Origin: an uncultured Lachnospiraceae bacterium
Lineage (GTDB): Bacteria > Bacillota > Clostridia > Lachnospirales > Lachnospiraceae
Assembly: GCA_946558465.1 (NCBI GenBank)
Contig: CAMNTM010000003.1
Coordinates: 186,001-250,000 of the forward strand
Direction of reading: 5' to 3'
Length of the DNA stretch: 64,000 nt
The notes under the pieces were generated by a model, which made no database searches, was not told the origin of the DNA, and saw only the letters and a program-made list of their open reading frames with translations. Each line of letters starts with the position of its first letter. The first letter of the stretch is position 1. Below, piece after piece: positions 36,046 through 48,000 of the stretch. Made by a program: the position numbers and the translations under genes.

Positions 36046-37323
36046 CTAATAAGTCTTTCCTGTTCGAGTCGTGATACCGAGGTTACTTACAGAATCCATA
36101 ATTGACGCAAGACGGACTCTTAGACATCCGTCCGGCTGAAGCGGATTTACCCCGCATCCTGCCAGATTCTCAAGAGCATCTGCGTGACCGATCACTTTCT
36201 CCATCTTAGGAAGGTACACATATTCATTTACATTTCCTAAGGTTACAACAGCATCCGCCTTTGGATTGGTATTGGCAAGCGGCTCCGATTCCCCATAATC
36301 GCCTGATACCTCATGAAGAAGAATCACACATTTAATCCCTCTGTCTTCTGCTGCTTCCGCGATCATCATGATGTCTGCTTCCGGATTTCCTCCTCCTTCT
36401 TCTGCAATAATCAATGCATCCGCATGACAAACACTTGCGATATTTGCGGTACAAAGTGCTCCTCTCTCCTTTCCCGCAAGATATGCATTACTTGGAGTAG
36501 AAATAACCCCGCAAAAATCCACCTCCCTGCCATGTCTCTTATAAAGCTCCATAATAACCGGATTATTTTCGTAATCGAAAGTTGTATTTTTAGTAGATGC
36601 TGTAACGCAGTTCCCTGATACTACCGCACCATCCAGTAATTCATTTGGATGCATTAAGGTTGTCTGAAGCTTCTTTTCATCCATTCCATATACGTAGTTA
36701 TCATGAAGAAGCCCCTGTGCAAGAAGAAGATTCACGTACATCACCCTCGGAAGCTTCTTCTCTGGATCGACAGATGGAAGTGAGAATTCCTCCTTCTCAT
36801 CTCCTTCAACATCCATACATGATTTTGCCAGATAATGTGCCAGCTTAATTCCCGCTGTTCTTACTGCTGCTTCATGTACTTCCGGTTCAATCCCTTCGAT
36901 TGGTTCTGCAATCAAGACCACGTGATTTCTTTTCCCATATGGACAATACTCGGCACCGGGGCCTGACATATCAATGATACCTTCCTGAAAGCCCACGATT
37001 CTTCCGGTTGTAACAACATCACAGCCTCTTAACACCTTTGTAACACCTTCCCCAATCCCTTCATATCCCCCAAGAAATCCGGGGAAAAACTCTCCTGTTT
37101 CTGCCTTTACGCGAGGCTCAATTACGTCCTTTACAGGAATAATCCTGACATTTTCTCCCGGTCTTGCAATGTCGAGAGAAATACTTGTAAACGCCGGATC
37201 CTGTAAAGCCTCTGCCGCTTCTTCCTCATTTACATATAGAATATGATTTCTTACTGTTGTCCTTTCTCCCCACTGAATATCGTGAATTTTAATATATTCA
37301 AGGGTCAACTTCATCTCATTCAT
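36046..37323 (-). CDS. GrdE/GrdG/GrdI-type proprotein, component B pyruvoyl subunit
   Basis: A 425-residue proprotein of the component B alpha/beta family. It should self-cleave between N238 and C239 in VVSGNCVTASTKNT, giving a small N-terminal and a pyruvoyl-capped C-terminal chain; the pyruvoyl group forms a Schiff base with the substrate amine. Other family features are FFPGFLGGYEGIGEG, SGPGAEYCPYGKRNHVV and the C-terminal GCGVNPLQPDGCLRVRLASIMD. AAGGA precedes the ATG. The gene lies 26 bp upstream of the selenoprotein gene. Which subtype (GrdE, GrdG, GrdI or new) cannot be decided without a tree. Confidence 0.9.
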   Translation of the reverse strand: MNEMKLTLEYIKIHDIQWGERTTVRNHILYVNEEEAAEALQDPAFTSISLDIARPGENVRIIPVKDVIEPRVKAETGEFFPGFLGGYEGIGEGVTKVLRGCDVVTTGRIVGFQEGIIDMSGPGAEYCPYGKRNHVVLIAEPIEGIEPEVHEAAVRTAGIKLAHYLAKSCMDVEGDEKEEFSLPSVDPEKKLPRVMYVNLLLAQGLLHDNYVYGMDEKKLQTTLMHPNELLDGAVVSGNCVTASTKNTTFDYENNPVIMELYKRHGREVDFCGVISTPSNAYLAGKERGALCTANIASVCHADALIIAEEGGGNPEADIMMIAEAAEDRGIKCVILLHEVSGDYGESEPLANTNPKADAVVTLGNVNEYVYLPKMEKVIGHADALENLAGCGVNPLQPDGCLRVRLASIMDSVSNLGITTRTGKTY

Positions 37324-37356
37324 ATCTTTTCCTTTCTTCTATATATAGATTTTCCC

Positions 37357-38790
37357 CTAGTCCTCTTTCTTTGTTTTATATAAGCCGATTCCCAGTGCTG
37401 CAATAACAATCGCTGTAATCGGATTCAAATATGTATTAAATGCCCAAACTGCATACCCATCTGTCAGATGCGTTCCAAGACAGCTGATTCCAAGAGATGT
37501 TTCATAAACACCTGCAGCAATTCCCCAGGGAATCAGCGGCATAGACATGGTTCCTGAATCCTCCATTGAACGGGACAGAACATTTAGACCAATTCTCTGC
37601 TTTTCATATGCATTCCTGTACATTTCACCCGAAAGAATAAATGCAGCATAGCTGGAACCTGCACAAGCCGCAATAAAAAAGTTTGTAAACAATGTACAGG
37701 TGATAAGCCTCAGCGGAGTCGTCGCTTTTTCAATCAGCGGCGCCGTGAACGTCTGTATGAAACCGATATGACTGATGAGCGTTGCAAAGGTATAACCGCA
37801 GTAAATAATGATAACGATTCCTACCATAGATTTCATACCTCCGCGGTTCAGCAGGCTCACCACCTCCGGACAGCACTCGTTTGAGGTAATCATGTCTACC
37901 GTAAAACCATTAATACAACTGTTAAGCCCCTTTACAAAATCAAAGCCCTGATAAAATGTCCCAATTAAAACTGCCGTAAGCGAGGCAGCAATCATACTCA
38001 GCACCGCCGATTTTTTAAAAAGTGCTCCTGCAATGATAATAACAAACGGAACCAATACAAAAATATTCCAGTGATAGGTTGATGCTAGATCATTCATCAT
38101 ATCTACGGTCATTTCCGGAAGCTCTGCCGACATCCCAACGTCAATTTTAAGTCCTAATAAAAAATAGATAAGAGCGGCTGCCGCAGCTGCCGGGAGCGTT
38201 GTCCAAAGCATGGAACGAATATGTGCATACAGATCTGTTCCTGCTGCAAGAGGTGCAAGGTTTGTTGTATCCGAAAGAGGCGAAAGCTTGTCTCCAACGA
38301 TGCAGCCGCTGACAGCCGCCGCCGCATTGATCGGCAGATTGATTCCAAGCCCTGCTGCAATTCCCATCACTGCAACCCCTCCGGTTGCGGCACTTCCCCA
38401 GGAAGTGCCGGTACAAAGCGACAAAATAGAGCAGAGCAGGAAGCTGCACAGATACATCATTTTTGGATTAATGACTTTTAATCCAAAGTAAATAACCATT
38501 GGTATTGTTCCGCTGAACATCATCGCTGCAGTAACCATCCCAATAACCCAGACAATCAGAATCGCCGGTGTCGCGCTTGCCAGCCTTTCGCTGATTGCTT
38601 CCTCAATCTCCGTCCATCCATATCCATGCCGAATTCCAAGTACCAGTGCAAACGCAGCCGCCGCAATCAGCAGAATTTCAATTCTGATTCCCAGCTTAAT
38701 GTTGCCGATGATAATAATCGTAATCAAAAAGGCAAAAACCAATACAGACTCACCAAATGTTACGACAGTTTTTTCCTTCTTTTTTTCCAT
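37357..38790 (-). CDS. NhaC-family Na+/H+ antiporter-like transporter (second copy)
   Basis: A 477-residue membrane protein with about 11-12 segments and the NhaC signature GDKLSPLSDTTNLAPLAAGTD, plus GTSWGSAATGGVAVMGIAAG. GGGAGA precedes the ATG. It lies 33 bp before the GrdE-type gene. NhaC proteins exchange Na+ for H+, and some relatives carry malate/lactate or amines. In a reductase operon, it may import the reductase substrate with Na+ or maintain Na+ balance; the choice is open. It differs clearly in sequence from the copy upstream. Confidence 0.85.
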   Translation of the reverse strand: MEKKKEKTVVTFGESVLVFAFLITIIIIGNIKLGIRIEILLIAAAAFALVLGIRHGYGWTEIEEAISERLASATPAILIVWVIGMVTAAMMFSGTIPMVIYFGLKVINPKMMYLCSFLLCSILSLCTGTSWGSAATGGVAVMGIAAGLGINLPINAAAAVSGCIVGDKLSPLSDTTNLAPLAAGTDLYAHIRSMLWTTLPAAAAAALIYFLLGLKIDVGMSAELPEMTVDMMNDLASTYHWNIFVLVPFVIIIAGALFKKSAVLSMIAASLTAVLIGTFYQGFDFVKGLNSCINGFTVDMITSNECCPEVVSLLNRGGMKSMVGIVIIIYCGYTFATLISHIGFIQTFTAPLIEKATTPLRLITCTLFTNFFIAACAGSSYAAFILSGEMYRNAYEKQRIGLNVLSRSMEDSGTMSMPLIPWGIAAGVYETSLGISCLGTHLTDGYAVWAFNTYLNPITAIVIAALGIGLYKTKKED

Positions 38791-38844
38791 AAGTATTCTC
38801 CCTGCACTGAATTTATATATCCTCTCATAAAACCGGATATATCT

Positions 38845-40263
38845 CTATTCTGCTGCTTCTACTGAAGATTTCTGCTGTTTTGTCGTAAACCACCCGGTAA
38901 ATCCAAATAAAATCGTAAGTGCAATTGAGAACCAATGAGCGAAAAAGGTCGGCATAAACTGCGACGATGTAATACCAAGACATGCAACAATCAATGCATT
39001 GCCGCCGCTCCAGGGAACCATAGCTCCTGTATGTGCAGCTCCCTCTAAAACTGTCCTTGCAAGATCCTTCTTAGAAAGTCCTAAATCCTTATACGCTTTT
39101 TCAAACATATTAGCACCAAAAATAACTCCCGTGTAATTCGCGCCGCCTAAATAGGTTCCGAAAACAGCTGTGACTAATGTAGAAATAATGACTGTCGGCC
39201 TGTTTTTTGCAAGAATACCAAGCTTGGTAATAACCGTCGGCATTACTTCGACCTCATTTAAAATACCGGCCAGGAACAATGCACAGAAGATAATGACAGT
39301 AGTCGGCGCAACCTTAAGTATTCCTCCTCCGGTAAGAAGCTTGTCTACATTTTCAACACCTGTCTCACAAACGATACCATTATAAATCCAGGATAAATTT
39401 TCTGCCAGTGAGCTTCCCTGGTATAAAACTGCAACAATAATTGCCGCCGCTGTTGAAATTGCAAGTGACGGAATCGGCGGTTTTTTCATAATTGATAAAA
39501 CAATAATTAAGATAACCGGAATCAGCGTAATTACACTGATATGATAAATATCGCTGATGTTATTAATCAATGCATTAATTGATTCCGTCTCCATTGTTCC
39601 GCTTGAATATCTTGTTCCGAGAACGGCAAATGTAACTGCTGCAAGCACAGCGCCAAGTCCACTGGTGGGAAGATTGTACTTAAATACATCGAAAGCATTC
39701 AATCCCGTAACAGCGCCCGCAAGGTTTGTTGTATCCGAAAGGGGGCTCCATTTATCGCCGACCCAGCAGCCGCTGACGATTGCACCGCCTGCAATTCCAG
39801 CAGGAATTCCAAGACCCTGGGCAATTCCCATCATAGCGACTCCAAAGGTTGCAACTGTTGTCCAGGAAGAGCCTGTTGTGATAGAACCAATAGAGGTGAG
39901 CAAAAATGCTGTTACCAGAAAAATTGACGGCTCTACAATTTTAAGTCCAAAAACAATTAAAGTCGGAATCGTACCGGCTGCAAGCCATGCCGCGCTGATA
40001 AAGCCTACCATCAGCAATACAAATACGGAGGGAAGACCCGCTTTAAACATTTCCATAACACTGCCGAACAGTTCATCCCAAGTATGATGCATAACAAACA
40101 TTGCATAAACTGCCGTTACTGCGGTGCATAATACGATAGAAACTCCCGTCGGATATTTTCCTATTCCAAATGCAAAAATCACAACATAGGAAACAAGCAG
40201 CAAAACTGATTCCCAAAAGGTTATGTGTCTTTTTTCTTTTATCTGTCTCTTAGTTTCTTCCAT
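38845..40263 (-). CDS. NhaC-family Na+/H+ antiporter-like transporter (first copy)
   Basis: A 472-residue membrane protein with the same family signature (VGDKWSPLSDTTNLAGAVTGL and GSITTGSSWTTVATFGVAMMG). It is the first gene of the operon and lies 54 bp upstream of the second copy. Two NhaC-type carriers head the locus. They may be a substrate importer and an exchanger, or be specific to different amines. The GntR operator and promoter lie upstream at 40405-40437. AAGGAA precedes the ATG. Confidence 0.86.
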   Translation of the reverse strand: MEETKRQIKEKRHITFWESVLLLVSYVVIFAFGIGKYPTGVSIVLCTAVTAVYAMFVMHHTWDELFGSVMEMFKAGLPSVFVLLMVGFISAAWLAAGTIPTLIVFGLKIVEPSIFLVTAFLLTSIGSITTGSSWTTVATFGVAMMGIAQGLGIPAGIAGGAIVSGCWVGDKWSPLSDTTNLAGAVTGLNAFDVFKYNLPTSGLGAVLAAVTFAVLGTRYSSGTMETESINALINNISDIYHISVITLIPVILIIVLSIMKKPPIPSLAISTAAAIIVAVLYQGSSLAENLSWIYNGIVCETGVENVDKLLTGGGILKVAPTTVIIFCALFLAGILNEVEVMPTVITKLGILAKNRPTVIISTLVTAVFGTYLGGANYTGVIFGANMFEKAYKDLGLSKKDLARTVLEGAAHTGAMVPWSGGNALIVACLGITSSQFMPTFFAHWFSIALTILFGFTGWFTTKQQKSSVEAAE

Positions 40264-40586
40264 GATTCTCTTTCCTTTCTGTTAAAAAACTATCCCTCAT
40301 ATTTGTTTTGATTTAAACGCCTAAACCAAAAGTAACATTCCAGTTTTTGTTAATTTCCCTTATTTTCCTCCTTTATTTTAGCTTTAACTAGACATGTTTG
40401 TTATAAACTAGTATACCAGTTTTGGATTTATTGTCAATATGCTGGCTCTTAAATTATTCAAAAAGTAAATTTACCCTTCCTTTTATCAGGTTTATCTATT
40501 AAAAAATGTCAAAAAAAATTGCTTTACCTATTTAAGTCTAGTACAATTAATATATGATTTATTTTCTTTAACAAAGGGGTGAGAAT
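40264..40586. other. Divergent control region of the grd-like operon and its GntR regulator
   Basis: A 323-bp AT-rich gap without genes. It contains the operator/promoter at 40405-40437 and, closer to the GntR gene, a related CTAGTACAA sequence near 40545 that may be a second site. Confidence 0.6.
40405..40437 (-). promoter_or_regulatory. Operon promoter overlapped by a GntR/FCD operator
   Basis: TTGACA (40432-40437), a 16-bp spacer and TATACT (40410-40415) on the minus strand. The near-perfect palindrome AAACTAGTATACCAGTTT (40405-40422) covers the -10 box; its TNGTNNACNA-like core is typical of FadR-subfamily GntR operators. Repression by the divergent GntR protein is inferred. Confidence 0.72.
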
Positions 40587-41222
40587 GTGAATAAATCAGA
40601 TGAGATTTACAATTATATCAGAGATGAGATTACGCAGGAACGAATGTGCGTCAACCAAAAAATAAAGGTAACTGAACTGGCCCGTCAGTTTGAAGTATCC
40701 AAAATCGTTGTTAAAACTGCGCTTAAAAAGCTGGAATATCAAGGCTGGGTATATTCCAAATCTAAAAGCGGTACTTATGTCGCTCCGCTAGAATCAGAAG
40801 AATTAAAACAAAATTTTCAGGTTCGAATGTTATTAGAACCAAACATTGTTGTAATGGCTGTTCCATACATAAGCAAAGAAGAATTACTCCAGTTACAGAA
40901 TAACTGTCAGTCTATGTCTAATCCTTCTATTACGCCGGAGGAATTCCTGAAAATTGAAAAGAAAAACCATAAAATTATTGAAAATAACTGTCCCAACCGC
41001 GTCCTTGTCCGTATTGTAGAAGATCTAAACGATAGTTATTCACGCCTGGGAATGATTACCCGTGACCCCATACGGAGATCAGAAAGCGCCTCTGAATGGA
41101 AAAAAATCACGGACGCAGTCGAAAATAAGGATAGTGAACTTGCCAAATTTTACATGATAAGACATATTATCAATGCAACGGATGCGTTCTGGACAAATGT
41201 TGTCCCTCAAAGCAAAGAATGA
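40587..41222 (+). CDS. GntR-family regulator, FadR/FCD type
   Basis: A 211-residue regulator with an N-terminal winged helix (residues about 5-67: VTELARQFEVSKIVVKTALKKLEYQGWVYSKSKSGTYVA) and an all-helical FCD ligand domain (about 80-205: RMLLEPNIVVMAV, FLKIEKKNHKIIE, MIRHIINATDAFW). The start is GTG at 40587 after AGGGGTGA. It is divergent from the NhaC-Grd operon, with a palindromic operator on the operon promoter, and probably senses the substrate of the reductase. Its stop codon is built into the first bases of the terminator stem shared with rpoC. Confidence 0.88.
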   Translation: MNKSDEIYNYIRDEITQERMCVNQKIKVTELARQFEVSKIVVKTALKKLEYQGWVYSKSKSGTYVAPLESEELKQNFQVRMLLEPNIVVMAVPYISKEELLQLQNNCQSMSNPSITPEEFLKIEKKNHKIIENNCPNRVLVRIVEDLNDSYSRLGMITRDPIRRSESASEWKKITDAVENKDSELAKFYMIRHIINATDAFWTNVVPQSKE

Positions 41223-41252
41223 GAAAAAGCAGGAGACCTCCTGCTTTTTCTC
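41221..41252. terminator. Bidirectional terminator between gntR and rpoC
   Basis: 15-bp perfect arms GAGAAAAAGCAGGAG / CTCCTGCTTTTTCTC around AC. It begins within the TGA of the GntR gene and lies 43 bp after the rpoC stop. Confidence 0.9.
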
Positions 41253-41295
41253 ATTCTTTATTTATCTGCTTCTTTATTCTTTTCAAGATTTTGAA

Positions 41296-44200
41296 TTATT
41301 CTTCGTCAGACACAGCTTCCGTTTCATCCTCGATAATGTCAATGATGTCTTCCTCTATAATATCATCATCTTCACTGCATTCTCCGGATTTCCCACCGAA
41401 CACTTCGTCAGACTCTTCATCGAGCTCAAGCTCTATATCCAGCTCATCATTATACTCCGGTTCTTCATCAAACATAAGCTCCTCATCCGGGGAAAATTTA
41501 TTGTCCAGCTCAATGTCACGATATTTTCTCATACCAGTTCCGGCCGGTATGTGCTTACCGATGATAACATTTTCTTTAAGCCCAATCAGAGGATCAATCT
41601 TACCCTTAATTGCTGCTTCTGTAAGAACCTTGGTGGTCTCCTGGAAGGAAGCAGCCGACAAGAATGAATTTGTAGCCAGAGAGGCTTTTGTAATACCCAG
41701 CATAATCTGTTCACCGGTTGCCGGAGCCTTGCCTTGCTCCTCAAGCTCCTTGTTCTTATCCTCAAACTCCAGAATATCTACATTAGTTCCCGGAAGGAAC
41801 TCAGAATCTCCGGCCTCTTCAATCTTCACCTTCTTAAGCATCTGACGAACAATAACCTCAATATGCTTATCATTAATCTCAACACCCTGAAGCCTGTAAA
41901 CCCTCTGCACCTCCTGAATCATATAATCCTGTACGGCACGCAGTCCTTTGATTTTCAGAATATCATGCGGATTTACACTACCTTCCGTCAGCTCGTCGCC
42001 AGCCTCAAGCTCTGCTCCATCTTGAACCTTTATACGTGAACCATACGGAATCAAATACGCCTTTGATTCTCCGGTTTCATTATTCGTTACAATAATTTCA
42101 CGCTTTTTCTTTGTGTCATTAATATTCGCAGTCCCGGCAAATTCGGTAATAATCGCAAGTCCCTTTGGCTTTCTGGCCTCAAAAAGCTCCTCAACACGAG
42201 GAAGACCCTGCGTAATATCGTCACCTGCTACACCTCCCGTATGGAAGGTACGCATCGTAAGCTGAGTACCAGGCTCACCGATCGACTGTGCAGCGATAAT
42301 ACCGACCGCCTCTCCTACCTGTACCGGCTCACCCGTAGCCATGTTTGCACCATAGCATTTTGCACAGATACCATTGTGTGAACGGCATGTTAGAATTGTA
42401 CGAATCTTAATCCTAGAAAGAGGCTCACCCTTCTCATCCACACCCTTCTTAATAATCAGCTCTGCACGTTTTGGTGTTACCATATGGTTCGCCTTTACAA
42501 GCACATTACCGTCTCTGTCTACAATATCTTCACACAGATAACGTCCTGTAATACGCTCCTGAAGACTCTCAATCTCTTCCTTTCCGTCCATAAACGCATG
42601 CACATACATGCCTGGGATCTCTTCGCCTTTCTCCACACAGTCCACTTCGTGAATAATCAACTCCTGTGATACGTCTACCAGACGTCTTGTCAGATAACCG
42701 GAATCGGCTGTACGAAGCGCTGTATCAGAAAGTCCCTTACGGGCTCCATGTGCAGACATAAAATACTCCAATACATCCAGACCCTCACGGAAGTTTGACT
42801 TAATCGGAAGCTCAATCGTACGTCCTGTTGTATCCGCCATAAGTCCGCGCATACCTGCAAGCTGCTTAATCTGCTTATCGGAGCCGCGGGCTCCGGAATC
42901 AGCCATCATGAAAATATTGTTATACTTATCAAGCCCTCCGAGAAGCGCCTCGGTAAGCGCATCATCCGTCGCCTTCCAAGTCTCAACAACCTCTTTGTAA
43001 CGCTCTTCCTCTGTAATAAGGCCACGCTTAAAGTTCTTTGTAATCTTATCTACCGTATCCTGCGCCTTCTGAATCATCTCCGGCTTCTGAGGCGGCACTG
43101 TCATATCTGAGATAGATACTGTCATAGCTGCTCTTGTCGAATATTTATATCCGATAGATTTTACTGCATCAAGTACTTCTGCTGTAGCAGTAGAACCATG
43201 TGTATTGATAACCTTTTCAAGAATCTGTTTCAGCTGCTTCTTTCCCACATGGAAATCTACCTCCAGGAGAAGTTCATTTCCCTCCACCTCACGGTCAACA
43301 AAGCCCAAATCCTGCGGAATGATTTCATTAAATAAGAATCGTCCAAGCGTAGACTCTATAACGCCTGTCTTCCATGAGCCATCCGGCATCTTCTTCGTCA
43401 CACGCGCTTTAATTTTTGAATGCAGTGTCAGTGCACCGTTTTCGTAGGCAAGAATTGCTTCATTTACGCTCTTAAAACTCTTTCCTTCTCCCAATGCTCC
43501 GGGTCTTTCCTGAGTCAGATAATAGATACCAAGTACCATATCCTGTGAAGGTACGGCAACCGGTCCTCCGTCTGACGGTTTCAGAAGGTTATTCGGTGAC
43601 AGTAGAAGGAATCTGCACTCTGCCTGTGCTTCTACAGACAGCGGCAGATGCACGGCCATCTGATCGCCGTCGAAATCGGCATTGTACGCCGTACACACAA
43701 GCGGATGCAGCTTAATCGCCTTACCCTCTACAAGAATAGGTTCAAATGCCTGAATACCCAGCCTGTGAAGCGTAGGAGCACGATTCAGCATAACCGGATG
43801 CTCCTTGATAACCTCCTCAAGTACATCCCATACCTCCGGCTGAAGTCTCTCAACCATCTTCTTTGCGTTCTTTATATTGTGTGCAGTATTATTCTGCACC
43901 AGCTCCTTCATAACAAACGGCTTAAACAGCTCGATTGCCATTTCCTTGGGAAGACCGCACTGATAGATTTTAAGCTCCGGTCCTACAACGATAACCGAAC
44001 GTCCGGAATAGTCAACACGCTTGCCAAGCAGATTCTGACGGAAGCGTCCGGATTTACCCTTAAGCATATCCGAAAGTGACTTGAGTGCTCTGTTTCCCGG
44101 CCCTGTCACCGGACGGCCGCGGCGCCCGTTGTCTATCAATGCATCTACAGCCTCCTGGAGCATTCTCTTTTCATTTCTAACGATAATATCCGGAGCGCCC

Positions 44201-45045
44201 AGCTCAAGCAGACGCTTCAGACGGTTATTTCTATTAATAATTCTTCTGTACAGGTCATTCAGATCTGAGGTCGCAAAACGTCCTCCATCCAGCTGTACCA
44301 TAGGACGAAGATCCGGCGGAATTACCGGAATATTACTCATAATCATCCACTCCGGCTTATTCCCGGATTCGCGGAACGCTTCTATAACCTCCAGCCTCTT
44401 AACAATTCTGGCACGCTTCTGTCCGGTTGAGCCCTTAAGCCCTGACTGAAGCTCTTCATACTCCTTATCAAGATCAATTGCTTTCAAAAGCTCCTGAATC
44501 GCCTCTGCACCCATCCCGACACGGAATGCACTTCCCCATGCCTCTCTTGCTTCCTGATATTCCTGCTCAGACAGCACCTGCTTATACATCAGATCTGAAG
44601 TGCCTTTATCCAATACAATATACGAAGCAAAATAAAGCACCTTTTCCAGAGTTCTTGGAGATAAATCAAGAATCAGACCCATACGGCTTGGGATTCCTTT
44701 AAAGTACCAGATATGTGACACCGGTGCCGCAAGCGCAATATGCCCCATACGCTCACGGCGCACACTTGCCTTCGTAACCTCTACACCACATCTGTCACAC
44801 ACAACACCTTTGTAACGGATTTTCTTATATTTACCGCAGTGGCACTCCCAGTCTTTGCTCGGCCCGAAAATCTTCTCACAGAACAGGCCATCCTTTTCCG
44901 GCTTCAAGGTTCTATAGTTGATAGTTTCCGGTTTGGTAACCTCGCCCCTTGACCACTCCAGAATCTTATCGGGTGATGCCAATCCGATTTTGATCGCATC
45001 AAAAGTCATTGGCTGATAAGATTGTTCCTTATTATTTTCTGGCAT
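41296..45045 (-). CDS. rpoC: DNA-directed RNA polymerase subunit beta'
   Basis: A 1,249-residue subunit. It has the N-terminal zinc site ([20 protein letters not shown]), the catalytic Mg motif [12 protein letters not shown] near residues 455-466, the second zinc Cys cluster ([13 protein letters not shown]) and the bridge/trigger region ([39 protein letters not shown]). An acidic C-terminal tail ends the protein. It is 14 bp downstream of rpoB and cotranscribed with it. Confidence 0.98.
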   Translation of the reverse strand: MPENNKEQSYQPMTFDAIKIGLASPDKILEWSRGEVTKPETINYRTLKPEKDGLFCEKIFGPSKDWECHCGKYKKIRYKGVVCDRCGVEVTKASVRRERMGHIALAAPVSHIWYFKGIPSRMGLILDLSPRTLEKVLYFASYIVLDKGTSDLMYKQVLSEQEYQEAREAWGSAFRVGMGAEAIQELLKAIDLDKEYEELQSGLKGSTGQKRARIVKRLEVIEAFRESGNKPEWMIMSNIPVIPPDLRPMVQLDGGRFATSDLNDLYRRIINRNNRLKRLLELGAPDIIVRNEKRMLQEAVDALIDNGRRGRPVTGPGNRALKSLSDMLKGKSGRFRQNLLGKRVDYSGRSVIVVGPELKIYQCGLPKEMAIELFKPFVMKELVQNNTAHNIKNAKKMVERLQPEVWDVLEEVIKEHPVMLNRAPTLHRLGIQAFEPILVEGKAIKLHPLVCTAYNADFDGDQMAVHLPLSVEAQAECRFLLLSPNNLLKPSDGGPVAVPSQDMVLGIYYLTQERPGALGEGKSFKSVNEAILAYENGALTLHSKIKARVTKKMPDGSWKTGVIESTLGRFLFNEIIPQDLGFVDREVEGNELLLEVDFHVGKKQLKQILEKVINTHGSTATAEVLDAVKSIGYKYSTRAAMTVSISDMTVPPQKPEMIQKAQDTVDKITKNFKRGLITEEERYKEVVETWKATDDALTEALLGGLDKYNNIFMMADSGARGSDKQIKQLAGMRGLMADTTGRTIELPIKSNFREGLDVLEYFMSAHGARKGLSDTALRTADSGYLTRRLVDVSQELIIHEVDCVEKGEEIPGMYVHAFMDGKEEIESLQERITGRYLCEDIVDRDGNVLVKANHMVTPKRAELIIKKGVDEKGEPLSRIKIRTILTCRSHNGICAKCYGANMATGEPVQVGEAVGIIAAQSIGEPGTQLTMRTFHTGGVAGDDITQGLPRVEELFEARKPKGLAIITEFAGTANINDTKKKREIIVTNNETGESKAYLIPYGSRIKVQDGAELEAGDELTEGSVNPHDILKIKGLRAVQDYMIQEVQRVYRLQGVEINDKHIEVIVRQMLKKVKIEEAGDSEFLPGTNVDILEFEDKNKELEEQGKAPATGEQIMLGITKASLATNSFLSAASFQETTKVLTEAAIKGKIDPLIGLKENVIIGKHIPAGTGMRKYRDIELDNKFSPDEELMFDEEPEYNDELDIELELDEESDEVFGGKSGECSEDDDIIEEDIIDIIEDETEAVSDEE

Positions 45046-45059
45046 ACTGGCACCCCTTC

Positions 45060-48000
45060 CTATTCATCATCTGACAAATCATCAAATTCATAATCTTCCA
45101 TTTCTTCAAATTCAGGTTCTTCGTCAAAGTCCTCATCAGGTTCTTCATCAATATCAATCAAATCTTCTCCCTGGAATTCCTGCTCCGTATACCCTTGTGC
45201 ACCCAGGTTTTCATCATTCTGATATTTTCTCTCCCCTTCAATTAAAGAGCGGAAATCTGTCTCTCCCATATCAACAGTCTCCATAATCTCAACCTCCGTG
45301 TTGTCTTCCCTGAGTACACGAACATCGAGTCCCAGCGACTGCAGCTCCTTAAGGAGCACCTTAAAGGACTCCGGAATACCAGGCTCCGGAATATTTTCCC
45401 CTTTAATAATTGCCTCATAGGTTTTTACACGGCCGACAACATCGTCCGATTTTACAGTCAGTATTTCCTGCAGAGTATAGGATGCGCCATATGCCTCCAG
45501 CGCCCATACCTCCATCTCTCCAAAACGCTGGCCGCCGAACTGAGCCTTACCCCCTAACGGCTGCTGCGTTACCAGTGAGTAAGGACCTGTGGAACGTGCA
45601 TGAATCTTATCATCTACAAGATGGTGAAGCTTCAGGTAATGCATATGCCCAATCGTTACCGGACTGTCAAAATATTCTCCCGTTCTTCCGTCTCTTAAAC
45701 GCACCTTTCCGTCTCTGGAAATCGGCACGCCCTTCCACACCTTCCGATGCTCTCTATTATCGGAAAGATACTGAAGAACCTCCGGAAGAAGCTCTTCCTT
45801 ATGCTTCTTCTCAAACTCATCCCAGCTTAAGTTTACATAATCATTTGCCAAATCCAGCGTATCCATAATATCGTCTTCATCTGCACCGTCAAATACCGGC
45901 GTAGCAATATTAAATCCGAGCGCCTTTGCTGCCAGCGACAGATGAATCTCAAGCACCTGGCCGATATTCATACGTGAAGGTACGCCGAGCGGATTCAATA
46001 CAATATCAAGAGGACGTCCATTCGGCAGGAAAGGCATATCCTCTACCGGAAGTACACGTGATACAACACCTTTATTTCCATGACGGCCGGCCATCTTATC
46101 ACCCACAGAAATCTTTCTCTTCTGTGCAATATAGATACGGACAGACTGATTCACTCCCGGAGACAGCTCATCTCCATGATCCCTGGTAAATACCTTTGCA
46201 TCTACAACAATACCATATTCTCCATGAGGCACCTTAAGAGACGTATCTCTTACCTCACGTGCCTTCTCACCAAAAATCGCACGAAGCAGTCTCTCCTCAG
46301 CAGTAAGCTCGGTCTCGCCCTTTGGTGTTACCTTACCTACTAATATATCTCCGGCACGCACCTCCGCACCGATACGGATAATTCCCCGCTCATCCAGATT
46401 CTTAAGAGCATCGTCGCCAACACCAGGAATATCTCTGGTAATCTCCTCCGGTCCAAGCTTTGTATCACGTGCCTCTGCTTCATATTCTTCAATATGCACA
46501 GATGTGTATACATCATCCTGCACTAATCTCTCACTTAATAATACTGCATCCTCATAGTTATAACCTTCCCAGGTCATAAAACCGATCAAAGGATTCTTTC
46601 CAAGCGCCATCTCACCATTTGATGTAGACGGGCCGTCTGCTATTACATCACCGGCCTTTACCTTATCGCCCTTTACGACAATCGGTCTTTGATTATAGCA
46701 ATTGCTCTGGTTACTTCTTAAAAATTTTGTCAGCTTATATTTCCTTAAATTTCCATCCTCATGCCGAATCGTAATTTCCTTAGAGGTAGCACGCTCAACT
46801 GTTCCGCTTTCCTCTGCAACAATACATACTCCTGAATCTACCGCTGCCTTTTCTTCCATACCTGTTCCGACAACCGGAGCCTCCGTCATAAGAAGCGGAA
46901 CCGCCTGACGCTGCATGTTAGAGCCCATAAGGGCGCGGTTCGCATCATCATTCTCAAGGAATGGAATCAAAGCAGTAGCTACAGAAAATACCATCTTCGG
47001 AGACACATCCATATAATCAAACATCTTTCTCTCATATTCCTGTGTCTCCTCACGGTAACGTCCGGATACATTCTTACGGACAAAATGCCCCTCTGCATCC
47101 AGCGCCTCATTTGCCTGAGCTACGTGATAATTATCTTCCTCATCCGCCGTCATGTACACAACTTCTTCTGTTACTACCGGATTATCCGGGTCTGTATGAT
47201 CTATCTTACGATATGGAGCCTCCACGAACCCATACTGGTTAATTCTTGCATAACATGCGAGCGAGTTGATCAGACCGATATTTGGACCTTCAGGTGTCTC
47301 AATCGGACACATTCTCCCGTAGTGAGAGTAATGTACATCACGAACCTCAAAACCAGCACGATCTCTGGAAAGTCCTCCCGGTCCGAGTGCTGACAGACGT
47401 CTTTTGTGAGTCAGCTCGCCAAGCGGGTTATTCTGGTCCATAAACTGCGACAGCTGTGAAGAACCGAAGAATTCCTTCACTGCAGCCGTAACCGGTTTAA
47501 TATTAATCAGAGACTGCGGAGAAATCCCTTCCAAATCCTGAGTTGTCATTCTCTCACGCACTACTCTTTCAAGCCTGGACAGACCAATTCTGTATTGATT
47601 TTGGAGAAGCTCTCCTACCGCACGAATACGTCTGTTGCCCAGATGATCAATGTCATCATCATTACCCAGTCCATATTCCAGATGAATATTATAATTAATC
47701 GACGCCAGGATATCCTCCTTTGTAATATGCTTCGGAATCAAATCATGTATATCTCTCTTAATCAGCGCCTTTAATTCATCAATATCCCCTGCACTTTCTT
47801 CTAAAAGACCAGCCAGAACCGGATAATATACCAGCTCCGCAATCCCGGCCTCCTTCGGGTCAATATCAACAATCGCCGAAAGATCCACCATCATACTGGA
47901 GAGTACTTTTATTTTTCTCTCCTCCTCCGGCCTGTCAATCCACACATAGGAAACCGCCGCATTCTGAATCTTATCTGCGAGCTCTCTTGTCACTCTCGTT

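Noticed and set aside
41219-41845. Ser-rich plus-strand frame opposite the rpoC 3' end
   Set aside because: It is the antisense of the acidic rpoC tail; the Ser-rich composition is a by-product of Glu/Asp codons.
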